A stretch of DNA of 64,000 bases from Draconibacterium sediminis (GTDB lineage: Bacteria > Bacteroidota > Bacteroidia > Bacteroidales > Prolixibacteraceae), in the NCBI RefSeq assembly GCF_000949475.1, contig NZ_JRHC01000002.1, positions 186,001 to 250,000 on the forward strand, read 5' to 3'. The translations under genes and the position numbers were made by a program. Below, one piece after another: positions 17,343 through 26,993 of this stretch (positions within the stretch are counted from its first letter, which is position 1; the number at the start of each line of letters is the position of its first letter). Under the pieces are notes generated by a model. It was not told where the DNA came from, searched no databases, and saw only the letters and a list, made by a program, of their open reading frames with translations.

Positions 17343-20300
17343 ATGATCTGGAACATCAAACAAATAGCTTTACTACTCCTTATTCTCATTGCTTTCCGGG
17401 GAACAGCTATGGCACAAACACAGCTCACTGAAACCGACAAAAAACATTGGGTAGATTCTGTATTTCAATCTTTATCGGCCGAGCAGCGCATAGCTCAGTT
17501 AATATGGGTAAACACCGCGGCTGATAAAAACATAGCCGGTCAGCTAAAAGTAGCCGAGCTGATTAAAGAATACAATCTCGGAGGTGTGATTTTTTTTACC
17601 GGCGATCCGGTGAAACAAGTCGAGCTAACAAATTTTTATCAGGCATCGGCGCAAACGCCGCTCTTTGTAGCCATGGACGCTGAGTGGGGAGCCGGAATGC
17701 GACTTCCCGGCGTAATGCCTTTTCCATACAATATGATGATGGGTGCCTCGCACAATCCGGAATTGATTAAACAGGCCACCACCGAAATGGCCAAACAGAT
17801 GAAACGTTTGGGCGTTCAGATTAGCCTTGGCCCCGTTGTCGATATAAACACCCAGCCACTAAATCCAATTATCGGGATGCGTTCGTTTGGCGAATCACCC
17901 AAACAAGTTGCAGCCTGTGGTATCGCTTATATGCAAGGCTTACAGGAAAATAATATCCTGGCCATTGCCAAACATTTCCCCGGACATGGAGATACACAAA
18001 CTGACTCGCACCTTACTCTTCCGCTGGTTCCGTATTCGCGTGAACGACTGGATTCGGTTGAGCTGTACCCGTTTAAAGAATTGACTAAAAAAGGCGTTGC
18101 CGGTGTGATGAGTGCCCATTTGAATGTTCCGCAGTTGGACAGTACAAAAGGAATTCCATCCAGTCTGTCGACAAAAATTCTAAACGAAATTCTTCGCGAC
18201 GAGTGGAATTACCAGGGGCTGGTAGTTAGCGATGCCATGAATATGGCCGGTGCTAAAAGTTTTGGAGCACCGGGCGAAATTGAAGCGCTGGCGCTAAAAG
18301 CCGGTAACGATGTGATTGAATTTCCGAAAGATGTGGAACTGACAATCGCCGGAATCAAAAAAGCAATTGAATCGGGGCTATTATCGCAAGAAGAAATAGA
18401 TTTTAAATGCCGGAAAGTACTGGCTGCAAAATACGATGCAGGTTTAAACAAGCTAGCTCCGGTTTCGCGCATTAATCTCATGGAGGAATTAAACACCCCT
18501 CAGGCCGAACTGGTAAAAAGGAAACTGATTGAGGCCTCCTTAACACTTCTCGAAAACCACAACGATATCATTCCGCTAAAAGGCCTCGATACCTTAAAAG
18601 TCGCCTGCCTGACTGTTGGTGAAACAACAACAACTCCTTTCCAATCGATGCTTTCGAAGTACACAAAAACTGATAACTTTTTCCTTCCTGAGCAGTTTTC
18701 GGAAGAGGAACTAAACGCAATAAAAACAAAACTTAAGGATTATAACCTGGTAATTACCGGCCTGCATTTGTACGAAAGCAAAACCAGACGGTCGATGCAG
18801 GTGGGCAGCCTGCAAAAGGCAAGGGCTCAAAGACCTTATAGCTTAACCAACGAGACCGAAAATCTACTGCACTATTTGTCGAATAATAAAAAGTCGATCG
18901 TTGTATTTTTTTCCAGTCCATATGCTTTAACCGAAGTGCGTGATTTCACTCCTCCGGCCGGCCTGATCATGGCTTATCAAAAAGATTCGCTGGTTCAGGA
19001 ATTAGCCGCACAACAAATTTTTGGTGGTATCGGTGCATCGGGTAAACTTCCGGTTACGCTTGGCAACTACTACAAAATTGGCGACGGGCTCAACATCAGC
19101 AAGGCCGTTCGTTTAAAATACACCATTCCTGAAGAAGTTGGAATGAACAGCACACGTTTGAATCATCGGATAGATTCACTTGTTAGCGATGCCATTGCAA
19201 AACGGGCAACACCGGGCTGCAGCGTTCTGGCGGCAAAAGATGGTAAAATAGTATTCCGAAAAACCTATGGTTATCATACCTACGACGAACGAATTCCGGT
19301 TTCGGAAAACGATTTGTACGACCTGGCTTCGGTAACCAAAGTAACGGGTGCATTGGCCGCCGTACTTAAACTTACCGACGAAGGAAAAATCAATATAAAC
19401 GATAAATTCTCAGCTTACTGGCCCGACTGGGAAAAACGTTTGTTTCATTCGTCGGTTAAAGAAGATTTGGGCTGGCGCGAAATTCTCGCACATCAGGCCG
19501 GACTGATTCCCTACATTAATTACTGGTCGGAAACAGCAAAAGACGGGCAGCTAAAAAACCGTTGGTATTCCGTTCAAAAAACAGAGGATTATCAGCTGGA
19601 AGTTGCTCCGAATCTGTTTCTAAAGAACAATTTTAAGAAAAAGATCTACAAAGATATCCGGAAATCAAAGTTGAATCCTCCGGGCAAATATGTGTACAGC
19701 GGCTTATCATTTCTCCTTATTCCGCAAATCACCGAAAACCTCTCAGGACAGACTTACACTGATTTTTTAGATGCCAATTATTACCACTCGCTTGGCGCCC
19801 ATACTATTACCTACAATCCCTTAACCAAATTCCCTAAAAGCCGCATTGTTCCTACAGAATACGATTCGTACTACCGGAAACAGCAGGTTCAGGGTACGGT
19901 ACACGACGAAGCTGCTGCCGTTTTTGGTGGCGTGGCAGGAAATGCCGGCCTTTTTGCCAATGCCAACGATCTGGCGAAACTAATTCAGATGTACCTGCAA
20001 ATGGGTAGCTACGGCGGTGAGCAATATTTGAATCCGACAACCATGAAAGAATTTACACGTGTTCAGTTTCCGGAAAATAACAACCGCCGGGGATTGGGGT
20101 TTGACAAACCACTGCTGAACAACAACGAACTTAGCCCGGAACAGACTTATCCTTGTCCGGGAGCGAGCCCTGAAAGTTTCGGGCATTTCGGTTTTACCGG
20201 AACATTGGTATGGGCCGATCCTACTTATAACCTGGTTTACATCTTTCTAAGCAATCGTGTTTACCCAACCCGCGAAGGGAATATGCTTGGAAAACTGAAT

Positions 20301-20351
20301 GTAAGGACCAACATTTTACAGGTGTTTTATGATGAAATTGAAAGTAAGTAA
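17343..20351 (+). CDS. Fusion of NagZ-type GH3 hexosaminidase and beta-lactamase-fold hydrolase (AmiE-like)
   Basis: The 1002-aa exported protein has a signal peptide ending FRGTAMAQ. Residues about 30-385 form a GH3 domain with the NagZ-specific loop KHFPGHG (210-216) to DSH (221-223), which supplies the catalytic Asp-His dyad, and the nucleophile Asp297 in VVSDAMNM. A GH3 C-terminal domain (about 390-600) follows. Residues about 615-1000 form a class-C beta-lactamase fold with Ser663-Val-Thr-Lys666 and Tyr785 in YSGLS. In Bacillus subtilis NagZ (GlcNAc-MurNAc cleavage) and AmiE (stem-peptide removal, same serine-hydrolase fold) are separate neighbouring genes. Here they seem to be one polypeptide. 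Amidase activity of the second domain is inferred from family and context; esterase activity is the alternative. Confidence 0.85.
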   Translation: MIWNIKQIALLLLILIAFRGTAMAQTQLTETDKKHWVDSVFQSLSAEQRIAQLIWVNTAADKNIAGQLKVAELIKEYNLGGVIFFTGDPVKQVELTNFYQASAQTPLFVAMDAEWGAGMRLPGVMPFPYNMMMGASHNPELIKQATTEMAKQMKRLGVQISLGPVVDINTQPLNPIIGMRSFGESPKQVAACGIAYMQGLQENNILAIAKHFPGHGDTQTDSHLTLPLVPYSRERLDSVELYPFKELTKKGVAGVMSAHLNVPQLDSTKGIPSSLSTKILNEILRDEWNYQGLVVSDAMNMAGAKSFGAPGEIEALALKAGNDVIEFPKDVELTIAGIKKAIESGLLSQEEIDFKCRKVLAAKYDAGLNKLAPVSRINLMEELNTPQAELVKRKLIEASLTLLENHNDIIPLKGLDTLKVACLTVGETTTTPFQSMLSKYTKTDNFFLPEQFSEEELNAIKTKLKDYNLVITGLHLYESKTRRSMQVGSLQKARAQRPYSLTNETENLLHYLSNNKKSIVVFFSSPYALTEVRDFTPPAGLIMAYQKDSLVQELAAQQIFGGIGASGKLPVTLGNYYKIGDGLNISKAVRLKYTIPEEVGMNSTRLNHRIDSLVSDAIAKRATPGCSVLAAKDGKIVFRKTYGYHTYDERIPVSENDLYDLASVTKVTGALAAVLKLTDEGKININDKFSAYWPDWEKRLFHSSVKEDLGWREILAHQAGLIPYINYWSETAKDGQLKNRWYSVQKTEDYQLEVAPNLFLKNNFKKKIYKDIRKSKLNPPGKYVYSGLSFLLIPQITENLSGQTYTDFLDANYYHSLGAHTITYNPLTKFPKSRIVPTEYDSYYRKQQVQGTVHDEAAAVFGGVAGNAGLFANANDLAKLIQMYLQMGSYGGEQYLNPTTMKEFTRVQFPENNNRRGLGFDKPLLNNNELSPEQTYPCPGASPESFGHFGFTGTLVWADPTYNLVYIFLSNRVYPTREGNMLGKLNVRTNILQVFYDEIESK

Positions 20352-20490
20352 CACAAAACCAACTACACGGCAATAATCAATCAAACAAACACGAATATGC
20401 TGATTTACAAAATATTGAGTTATACGCGATGAAAGTAAAAATTATGAAGACAAACATTAATTTAATTTAAATTCAAAATCCTTATCTATC

Positions 20491-23400
20491 ATGAAGAAAG
20501 GCTTATTATTTATTCTTTTTCTGTGCATGGGCATTATGGTTTTTGCGCAGAAACGTCAGATTTCCGGTGTAATACGGGAAGAGTCGACAAATGAACCACT
20601 ACCTGGTGTCTCGGTCCTTGAAAAAGGAACCACCAATGGTGTTGTTACTAATATTGACGGGCAGTACCAAATTACCGTCAGTGCTAACGCCACCATAAAG
20701 GTTAGTTTTATTGGTATGGAACCACAGGAGGTTGTAGTTGGTGATGCATCAACTTACAATTTCTCGCTAAAACCTTCGTCGGAAGAATTGGACGAGGTTG
20801 TTGTTGTGGGTTACGGAATCCAGAAAAAAACCAACTTAACAGGTGCCGTTGCATCGGTTAACACCAAAGAACTGGAAGCAAGACCAATACCCGACGTGGG
20901 TCGTGGTCTGCAAGGTCTAACCCCGGGTTTGAACGTTGTTGTACCGAGTGGAGAAGTTGGCTCCGACCCCATTTTGAAAATTCGTGGTCAGCTGGCTTCG
21001 TTTGAAGGAGGTACCGCTCCTCTGATCTTGCTCGACAACGTTGAGATACCTTCTATCCAGCTGGTTAATCCCGACGACATTGCTTCTATTTCTGTTCTGA
21101 AAGATGCTGCATCAGCATCGATTTACGGAGCAAAAGGTGCTTTTGGAGTTATCCTTATTACCACAAAAAAAGGAGCCTCAACCGAAAGCGTAAATATCTC
21201 TTACTCTGCAAACCTTTCGTTCCAGAACATTTCGAAAAAAATTGAAATGGGTGGAGTTGAAGCGTTGGAGTATTCAATTTTGGCAGCCGAAAGAGTTGGT
21301 GCAACAGCTACCGGCGCTTTCTGGAAAGTTACCCGCGACAGCTACGAGAGAGCAGCACAGTGGGAAGAACAATGGGGCGATGTTGTAAAACCAGGCGACC
21401 CAATGCTTTACGGACGCGACTGGTATGTTGATGCCAACGGTTACAAACTGGGTTTGCGTACTTATGATCCTTACGATTATATGATCGAAGAATGGACACC
21501 AAGTCAACAGCATAACCTTTCGGTTAACGGAAAAACAGGCAAAACCGACTTTAATATTGGCTTTGGTTATCTCGACCAAAATGGGATGATGAAAACAGCC
21601 AAAGAAGATAATTTTAAACGTTACAACGGTTCGATAAAAGTTGGAACTGAAGTGAACAGCTGGTTGAAAGTTCATGGAGGTTCGATTTTCTCAAAACGCG
21701 TGAAAAGATATCCGTATGCAACGGCTTCTACCGCTGCCGACCCATGGTTGTACCTTTACCGATGGAGCCCTATTTACCCGTTAACAACCGAAGAGGGAGA
21801 CCCGATCAGAAGTCCTGTTTCGGAAGTTGCACAGGCTAACACTGCATTCCAGGAAACCAACTACACCAGCATGAACGGTGGTTTTGTTATTACTCCGGTT
21901 GACGACTGGAATATTAACTTTGATTATACTTATGCCAACCAGGAGTATATTAACAGGCGCCCGGGAACACGTTATACTGCGCGTAACAGTTGGAGTTCGG
22001 CATTGCCAAAATACGACGAAAGCGGCAGTCGTATCTATGTAAACAATGCCGGCGAGCAAGTGGCTTCGACTGCCGATGGTGCTATGGAAGCCTACGAATT
22101 GAACTTACTAACATACACCGGAGTTGGTGCTAACCCCGACCGTATTTATCGTATTGCTCAAAACAAAAAGTGGTCAACAATTAATTTAAATACCACTTAC
22201 GATCTTACTTTAGACGAAATACATAAGTTTAATTTTATGGCCGGTATGAACCGCGTAGCTTACGACGTTGCTTCAAACTGGTCGCAAAAAACGGAACTGA
22301 TCGATTATAACAACCCTCAGTTCGATTTAGCCACCGGTACTCAAACAGCCGGCGGAAGCGAAGCCTGGGAGTCGCAACTTGGATTTTTTGGCCGTATCAA
22401 CTATAGCCTGAAAGACAAATACCTTTTGGAAGCTAACCTGCGTTACGATGGTACTTCAAAATTCCCTACCGATCTTCAGTGGCGTTGGTTCCCTTCTTTC
22501 TCTGCCGGATGGCGTGTTAGCGAAGAAGAATGGATGAAAAATTTGCAGCCGGTGCTTAGTTCGTTAAAATTGCGCGGATCGTGGGGTACAATTGGCGACC
22601 AAACTGTTAACAATTCATTGTACATTCCAACTATGTCGGGTGGATACAACAACTGGATTATTGGCGGTTCAAAACTTTATGATTTCGGAACTCCCGCTTC
22701 GGTAGCAGCTGCCATTACCTGGCAAGATATCACTACACTCGACTTAGGTTTCGATGCACGTTTTATCGATAACAAACTGGGAGTTTCATTCGACTGGTAC
22801 CAGCGCGATACCGAAAACATGATTGTACCTCAGGAAGGACTTCCAACTACCTACGGAACATCGGCACCAAAAGGCAACTTTGGTTCGTTGCGTACCAACG
22901 GATTTGAATTGCAATTAGACTACAATCACCGTTTCCGCAATGGTTTAGGATTAAATGTTGTGGCAACAGTAGCCGATGCAAAAACCAAAATTACCAAGTA
23001 CGGATCGACACAAGTTGTTGACAGCTGGTACGTAGGAAAAACATACGGCGAAATCTGGGGTTATGAAACAGACCGTTTGTACCAGGCTGACGACTTTGTT
23101 TACGAAAATGGCGAATTGGTAACTGTAACATCATCTGACGACAGAAACGTTTACCAGCTTGCTGATCCAAATGCACCAACACAAGGATACCTGCAGTCGG
23201 GTAACTTTATGTTTGGCCCCGGCGATGTGAAATTCAAAGACCTGAATGGCGACGGAGTTATTAACGATGGAAGCCGTCTTTTGGATGACCATGGCGATTT
23301 GAAGAAAATCGGTAACAGCACTCCTCGCTACGAATACAGTTTCAGAATTAATACCGACTATAAAGGTTTCGACTTCTCTGTATTTCTTCAAGGAGTTGGC

Positions 23401-23856
23401 AAACGCGATGTTTGGGGTAACGGATTCTTTGCTATTCCCGGATTTAACGCCTCAGACGGTGCAATGCCTGAAGCGATGGCCACTGATTTCTGGAGAGAAG
23501 ACCGCACTGATGCCTTCTACCCACGCCCATACAATTTAGCTAACAGTAATAATAAGCTCAACCTGGTAAGTCAATCACGCTACCTGCTTGATATGTCGTA
23601 CCTGAGAATTAAAAACATCACTTTTGGTTATACCCTGCCGGCTCAGCTTGTTGAAAAAGCCAGCCTGAGCAGCCTGCGTGTTTATGTATCACTCGAAAAC
23701 TTCCTGACTTTCGACAATTTGCGCGACCTGCCAATCGACCCGGAAGAGATTGCAGGTTACTCCATGTGGAACAGCAGCAACTATAACTTAAGTCGTACAG
23801 GTATTGGAACACCAACCTTTAAAAGTGCGTCAATTGGTCTTCAGTTAAATTTCTAA
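20491..23856 (+). CDS. SusC-like TonB-dependent importer
   Basis: The 1121-aa SusC/RagA-family protein has a signal peptide (to about residue 19, MVFAQ), a CarboxypepD_reg domain (QISGVIREESTNEPLPGVSV), the SusC hallmark LDEVVVVGYGIQKKTNLTGA before the plug, the plug motif SISVLKDAASASIYGAKGAFG, and a barrel ending GLQLNF. With SusD 13 bases downstream it forms the lidded import complex for oligomeric nutrients. Given the flanking NagZ-like and NamZ-like enzymes, the cargo is probably muropeptides or cell-wall glycan pieces (inference). The 139-base gap after the GH3 gene holds no visible structure and no TAnnTTTG box. Confidence 0.95.
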   Translation: MKKGLLFILFLCMGIMVFAQKRQISGVIREESTNEPLPGVSVLEKGTTNGVVTNIDGQYQITVSANATIKVSFIGMEPQEVVVGDASTYNFSLKPSSEELDEVVVVGYGIQKKTNLTGAVASVNTKELEARPIPDVGRGLQGLTPGLNVVVPSGEVGSDPILKIRGQLASFEGGTAPLILLDNVEIPSIQLVNPDDIASISVLKDAASASIYGAKGAFGVILITTKKGASTESVNISYSANLSFQNISKKIEMGGVEALEYSILAAERVGATATGAFWKVTRDSYERAAQWEEQWGDVVKPGDPMLYGRDWYVDANGYKLGLRTYDPYDYMIEEWTPSQQHNLSVNGKTGKTDFNIGFGYLDQNGMMKTAKEDNFKRYNGSIKVGTEVNSWLKVHGGSIFSKRVKRYPYATASTAADPWLYLYRWSPIYPLTTEEGDPIRSPVSEVAQANTAFQETNYTSMNGGFVITPVDDWNINFDYTYANQEYINRRPGTRYTARNSWSSALPKYDESGSRIYVNNAGEQVASTADGAMEAYELNLLTYTGVGANPDRIYRIAQNKKWSTINLNTTYDLTLDEIHKFNFMAGMNRVAYDVASNWSQKTELIDYNNPQFDLATGTQTAGGSEAWESQLGFFGRINYSLKDKYLLEANLRYDGTSKFPTDLQWRWFPSFSAGWRVSEEEWMKNLQPVLSSLKLRGSWGTIGDQTVNNSLYIPTMSGGYNNWIIGGSKLYDFGTPASVAAAITWQDITTLDLGFDARFIDNKLGVSFDWYQRDTENMIVPQEGLPTTYGTSAPKGNFGSLRTNGFELQLDYNHRFRNGLGLNVVATVADAKTKITKYGSTQVVDSWYVGKTYGEIWGYETDRLYQADDFVYENGELVTVTSSDDRNVYQLADPNAPTQGYLQSGNFMFGPGDVKFKDLNGDGVINDGSRLLDDHGDLKKIGNSTPRYEYSFRINTDYKGFDFSVFLQGVGKRDVWGNGFFAIPGFNASDGAMPEAMATDFWREDRTDAFYPRPYNLANSNNKLNLVSQSRYLLDMSYLRIKNITFGYTLPAQLVEKASLSSLRVYVSLENFLTFDNLRDLPIDPEEIAGYSMWNSSNYNLSRTGIGTPTFKSASIGLQLNF

Positions 23857-23869
23857 AATCGACACAATC

Positions 23870-25702
23870 ATGAAAAAATATAGTTTAATATTAATAACAC
23901 TGGTCTTACTGGCATTTACCAGCTGCGACGATTTTCTTGACAGACCGTCGCTTACCGAAATGAACGACGAGACCTACTGGACCTCGGAAAACAACCTTCG
24001 TTTGTTTGCCAATGGTTTTTACGAAAATTACTTTGTTGGATATAACTCATCGTGGAGTTCGTCGTACACCCCACTTCGCAGTTACTATTTCTCTGATGAT
24101 TTTACTTCTCGCGGAAAGCAGGGAGGTTTTGAAACACAAGCTCCATCGTCGAGAGCCAGCACTAGTTCTACACCAAGTATGATGACAACTTATGCGGGCC
24201 CTAGCTGGAACTTTTCGTGGGTAAGAAAATCGAACCTGTTTTTAGAAAGAATTGAAAATATGGATGCCGGAATTCTTACCGAAGATGCACAAAATCACTG
24301 GAAAGCAGTTGCCCGCTTTTTCAGAGGTTACGAGTACAGCCGTCTTGTAAGTGTGTTTGGCGACGTTCCTTATTACGGAAGCGTTATTGAAGACACTGAA
24401 CTGGATGTTTTGTACAAAGACCGCGACGACCGCACCGAGGTAATGGACAAGGTTTACGAAGACTTTGAATACGTTTTGGCCAACATGAGATTATCGGATG
24501 GCGATGCGCAGTATCTTAACCGCTATACGGCTGCCGGATTTATTTCGCGCTTTATGTTGTTTGAAGGAACCTGGCAAAAATACCACCTGAACAACACGGA
24601 TAAAGCAAGCAAATATTTACAAATGGCTGTTGATGCAGCAGCTATCGTAATGGAATCGGGTAAATACTCGTTTTCCAGTGATTTCCGCTCGCTTTTCGGT
24701 TCTCAGGATTTGGCCGGAAACCCCGAAGTTATTATGTACCGCCACTACGATGCAGCACTGGGTGTAACACATACTGTTGCTTCTTATTCAAATATAACAG
24801 AAGGACAAGGTACCGCAGCGAACCTTGCATTGGCTAAAGCATTTATTTGTACCGATGCGAAACCTTACCAGCTTTCGTCGGTTGAAAATGCTGACAAACT
24901 GGATATTCAAAATATGGTTGCCACCCGCGACCCACGTTTTGAAGCCACTTTCTGGGATACTCCAAAGAAAGAATCAGCTACTTTGTTGTATGCCGATAAA
25001 TTTATCGACAGAGTTGGCCCAACTTACTATGGTTCAGGTTATCCTCCAATGTACGGTTCAAACACCAATACCAACGATGCTCCAATAATGCGTTTGGCAG
25101 AGGTTGTTTTAAACTGGGTTGAAGCAAAAGCCGAACTGGCAACTATGGGTGGCGCAGCAGTTACACAAGCCGATATTGATGCTTCTATTAATGCGATTCG
25201 TGAACGCCCATTGGATGATGTAGCGATTGAAAAAGGTATTACAAAAACAGCGCCGCTATTGCTGAGCGCATTGCCTGACGATCCTGCCCGTGATGCAGAT
25301 GTTCCTGCATTAATCTGGGAGATCAGACGCGAACGACGTATGGAATTTGTATACGAACACTCTCGCCTGCTCGACATCAAACGCTGGAATAAAATCGATT
25401 ACATGCGAGCTTCTGAGAATCCGGATATCATGCGTGGATTATGGATTGATTTCCAGTCAGAATTCCCGGAATGGCTGGTTGCCGAAAAAGAAGGCGTTTT
25501 AAGAGTTGAAAACGAAAATGGAACAATTGTTACCTATGATGGTACAAACGCCGCTGAAATGGTTGGTTATTTTGTTCCTGAAAGTATTGCCGAACGCGAC
25601 GAATTTACTGATCGTGTATATCTTGCTCCTGTAGGAAATGCACAAATCAGTGAATACACTGACAAAGGCTACACATTAAGTCAAACACCAGGATGGAACT
25701 AG
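23870..25702 (+). CDS. SusD-like surface glycan-binding lipoprotein
   Basis: The 610-aa lipoprotein has a lipobox ending at Cys19 (LAFTSC) followed by DDFLDRPSLTEMNDETYW, the classic RagB/SusD N-terminus. TPR-like helices follow, with the SusD C-terminal segment around RIKRW-type sequence (SRLLDIKRWNKIDYM). It forms the lid on the SusC barrel and captures the substrate. A strong terminator lies 25 bases downstream, so the pair probably dominates the transcript. Confidence 0.94.
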   Translation: MKKYSLILITLVLLAFTSCDDFLDRPSLTEMNDETYWTSENNLRLFANGFYENYFVGYNSSWSSSYTPLRSYYFSDDFTSRGKQGGFETQAPSSRASTSSTPSMMTTYAGPSWNFSWVRKSNLFLERIENMDAGILTEDAQNHWKAVARFFRGYEYSRLVSVFGDVPYYGSVIEDTELDVLYKDRDDRTEVMDKVYEDFEYVLANMRLSDGDAQYLNRYTAAGFISRFMLFEGTWQKYHLNNTDKASKYLQMAVDAAAIVMESGKYSFSSDFRSLFGSQDLAGNPEVIMYRHYDAALGVTHTVASYSNITEGQGTAANLALAKAFICTDAKPYQLSSVENADKLDIQNMVATRDPRFEATFWDTPKKESATLLYADKFIDRVGPTYYGSGYPPMYGSNTNTNDAPIMRLAEVVLNWVEAKAELATMGGAAVTQADIDASINAIRERPLDDVAIEKGITKTAPLLLSALPDDPARDADVPALIWEIRRERRMEFVYEHSRLLDIKRWNKIDYMRASENPDIMRGLWIDFQSEFPEWLVAEKEGVLRVENENGTIVTYDGTNAAEMVGYFVPESIAERDEFTDRVYLAPVGNAQISEYTDKGYTLSQTPGWN

Positions 25703-25727
25703 AAATATAAGCCTGGAATTAATACAC

Positions 25728-25769
25728 AAAGAGGCTGCCTTACTTGTTATCGCAGCCTCTTTTTTTTTT
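25728..25769 (+). terminator. Terminator between susD and the NamZ gene
   Basis: AAAGAGGCTGC (25728-25738) pairs perfectly with GCAGCCTCTTT (25752-25762), and T residues continue to 25769. The NamZ ATG follows 21 bases later with no clear promoter, so read-through probably sets a lower level for the last two genes. Confidence 0.88.
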
Positions 25770-25790
25770 AATGAACAAAAATTATCAGGA

Positions 25791-26975
25791 ATGAAACAGC
25801 ATGTAATATCAGGTATAATTCTTCTGGCGTACATCCTTTTTACAGGTTGCGGAACTACAACACAAACTTCGCCACAAGAGGTCGTTGTTGGTACCGGGCT
25901 CACAGATTCGTATCTCCCGCAGCTCGAGAACAAAAACGTTGGCTTGGTTGTCAATCAAACCTCTGTTATTGATTCGGTTCATCTTATCGATTATCTCTTT
26001 AACAAGGGGGTTGCCATAAAAGGTATTTATGCGCCTGAACACGGGTACAAAGGCAATGTTGAACGCGGAGAGCATGTTGATGGAACTACTGATCCTGAAA
26101 CAGGAATTCCGGTGTACTCGTTGTATGGTAAGTACCGCAAACCTACGCCGGAAATGCTCGAAGGTATCGACGTAATGATCTTTGATATGCAGGATGTTGG
26201 TGTTCGCTTCTTTACTTATATCAATACAATGACCAGGGTAATGGAAGCGTCGGCCGAAAATGGTATAAAAGTTATCGTTCTCGATCGTCCGAATCCACTT
26301 GGATATTATGTTGATGGACCGGTGTTAAAGCCGGGGTTTGAAAGCGGAATAGGCTTATACCCAATTCCGGTTATCCACGGAATGACGGTTGGCGAATATG
26401 CTAAAATGGTGAACAGCGAAGGCTGGCTAAAAGACGGCATTCAATGCGATTTGGAAGTGGTTAAAATGGAAAACTACACTCACGAAACCAAATACCAGCT
26501 GCCGGTACTTCCCTCGCCTAACCTGGCCGATATGAAATCGGTTTACCTGTACCCATCCATTTGTTTGTTCGAAGGGGCCGATGTAAACGAAGGCCGGGGA
26601 ACTGATACACCTTTTCAGGTATTCGGAGCGCCCTATTACACACCAAAAGACTTTTCGTACATACCTAAATCGATACCGGTATTGGCATTGCATCCCAAGT
26701 TTGAAGGCGAAACCTGCTACGGTTACGATCTGTCGGAAACGCCAATGGCAGAGCTTCAAAACATAAAACAGCTTGAAATAAAATACCTAATCGATTTTTA
26801 CAATAAATCGGATGACAAGGAGAATTTTTTCACGCCGTTTTTTGATAAACTGGCAGGTTCCGACCAGTTACGAAAGCAAATTATTGCCGGATTGAGCGAA
26901 GAAGAAATTCGCGAGTCGTGGCAAGCGGATCTCGACAGTTTTAAGGAAATGCGTAAAAAATACTTGTTATATTAA
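25791..26975 (+). CDS. namZ: NamZ-type exo-beta-N-acetylmuramidase (DUF1343, GH171)
   Basis: The 394-aa lipoprotein (lipobox LFTGC, Cys20) carries the DUF1343 hallmarks: NVGLVVNQTSVI, IYAPEHGYKGNVERGE with the conserved EHG, DMQDVGVRFFTYINTM, and VLDRPNPLG. Characterised members (B. subtilis NamZ/YbbC) remove MurNAc from the non-reducing end of peptide-free peptidoglycan chains. In that species the gene sits next to nagZ and amiE, which matches this operon. Here it is lipid-anchored, probably at the outer membrane or its surface. It lies 18 bases before the metallophosphoesterase gene. Confidence 0.85.
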   Translation: MKQHVISGIILLAYILFTGCGTTTQTSPQEVVVGTGLTDSYLPQLENKNVGLVVNQTSVIDSVHLIDYLFNKGVAIKGIYAPEHGYKGNVERGEHVDGTTDPETGIPVYSLYGKYRKPTPEMLEGIDVMIFDMQDVGVRFFTYINTMTRVMEASAENGIKVIVLDRPNPLGYYVDGPVLKPGFESGIGLYPIPVIHGMTVGEYAKMVNSEGWLKDGIQCDLEVVKMENYTHETKYQLPVLPSPNLADMKSVYLYPSICLFEGADVNEGRGTDTPFQVFGAPYYTPKDFSYIPKSIPVLALHPKFEGETCYGYDLSETPMAELQNIKQLEIKYLIDFYNKSDDKENFFTPFFDKLAGSDQLRKQIIAGLSEEEIRESWQADLDSFKEMRKKYLLY

Positions 26976-26993
26976 ACGACTGAAAACAATTTT

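Noticed and set aside
20352..20490. Riboswitch or independent promoter before susC
   Set aside because: The 139-base gap shows no TAnnTTTG box and no stable stem; continued transcription from the GH3 gene is the simpler reading.
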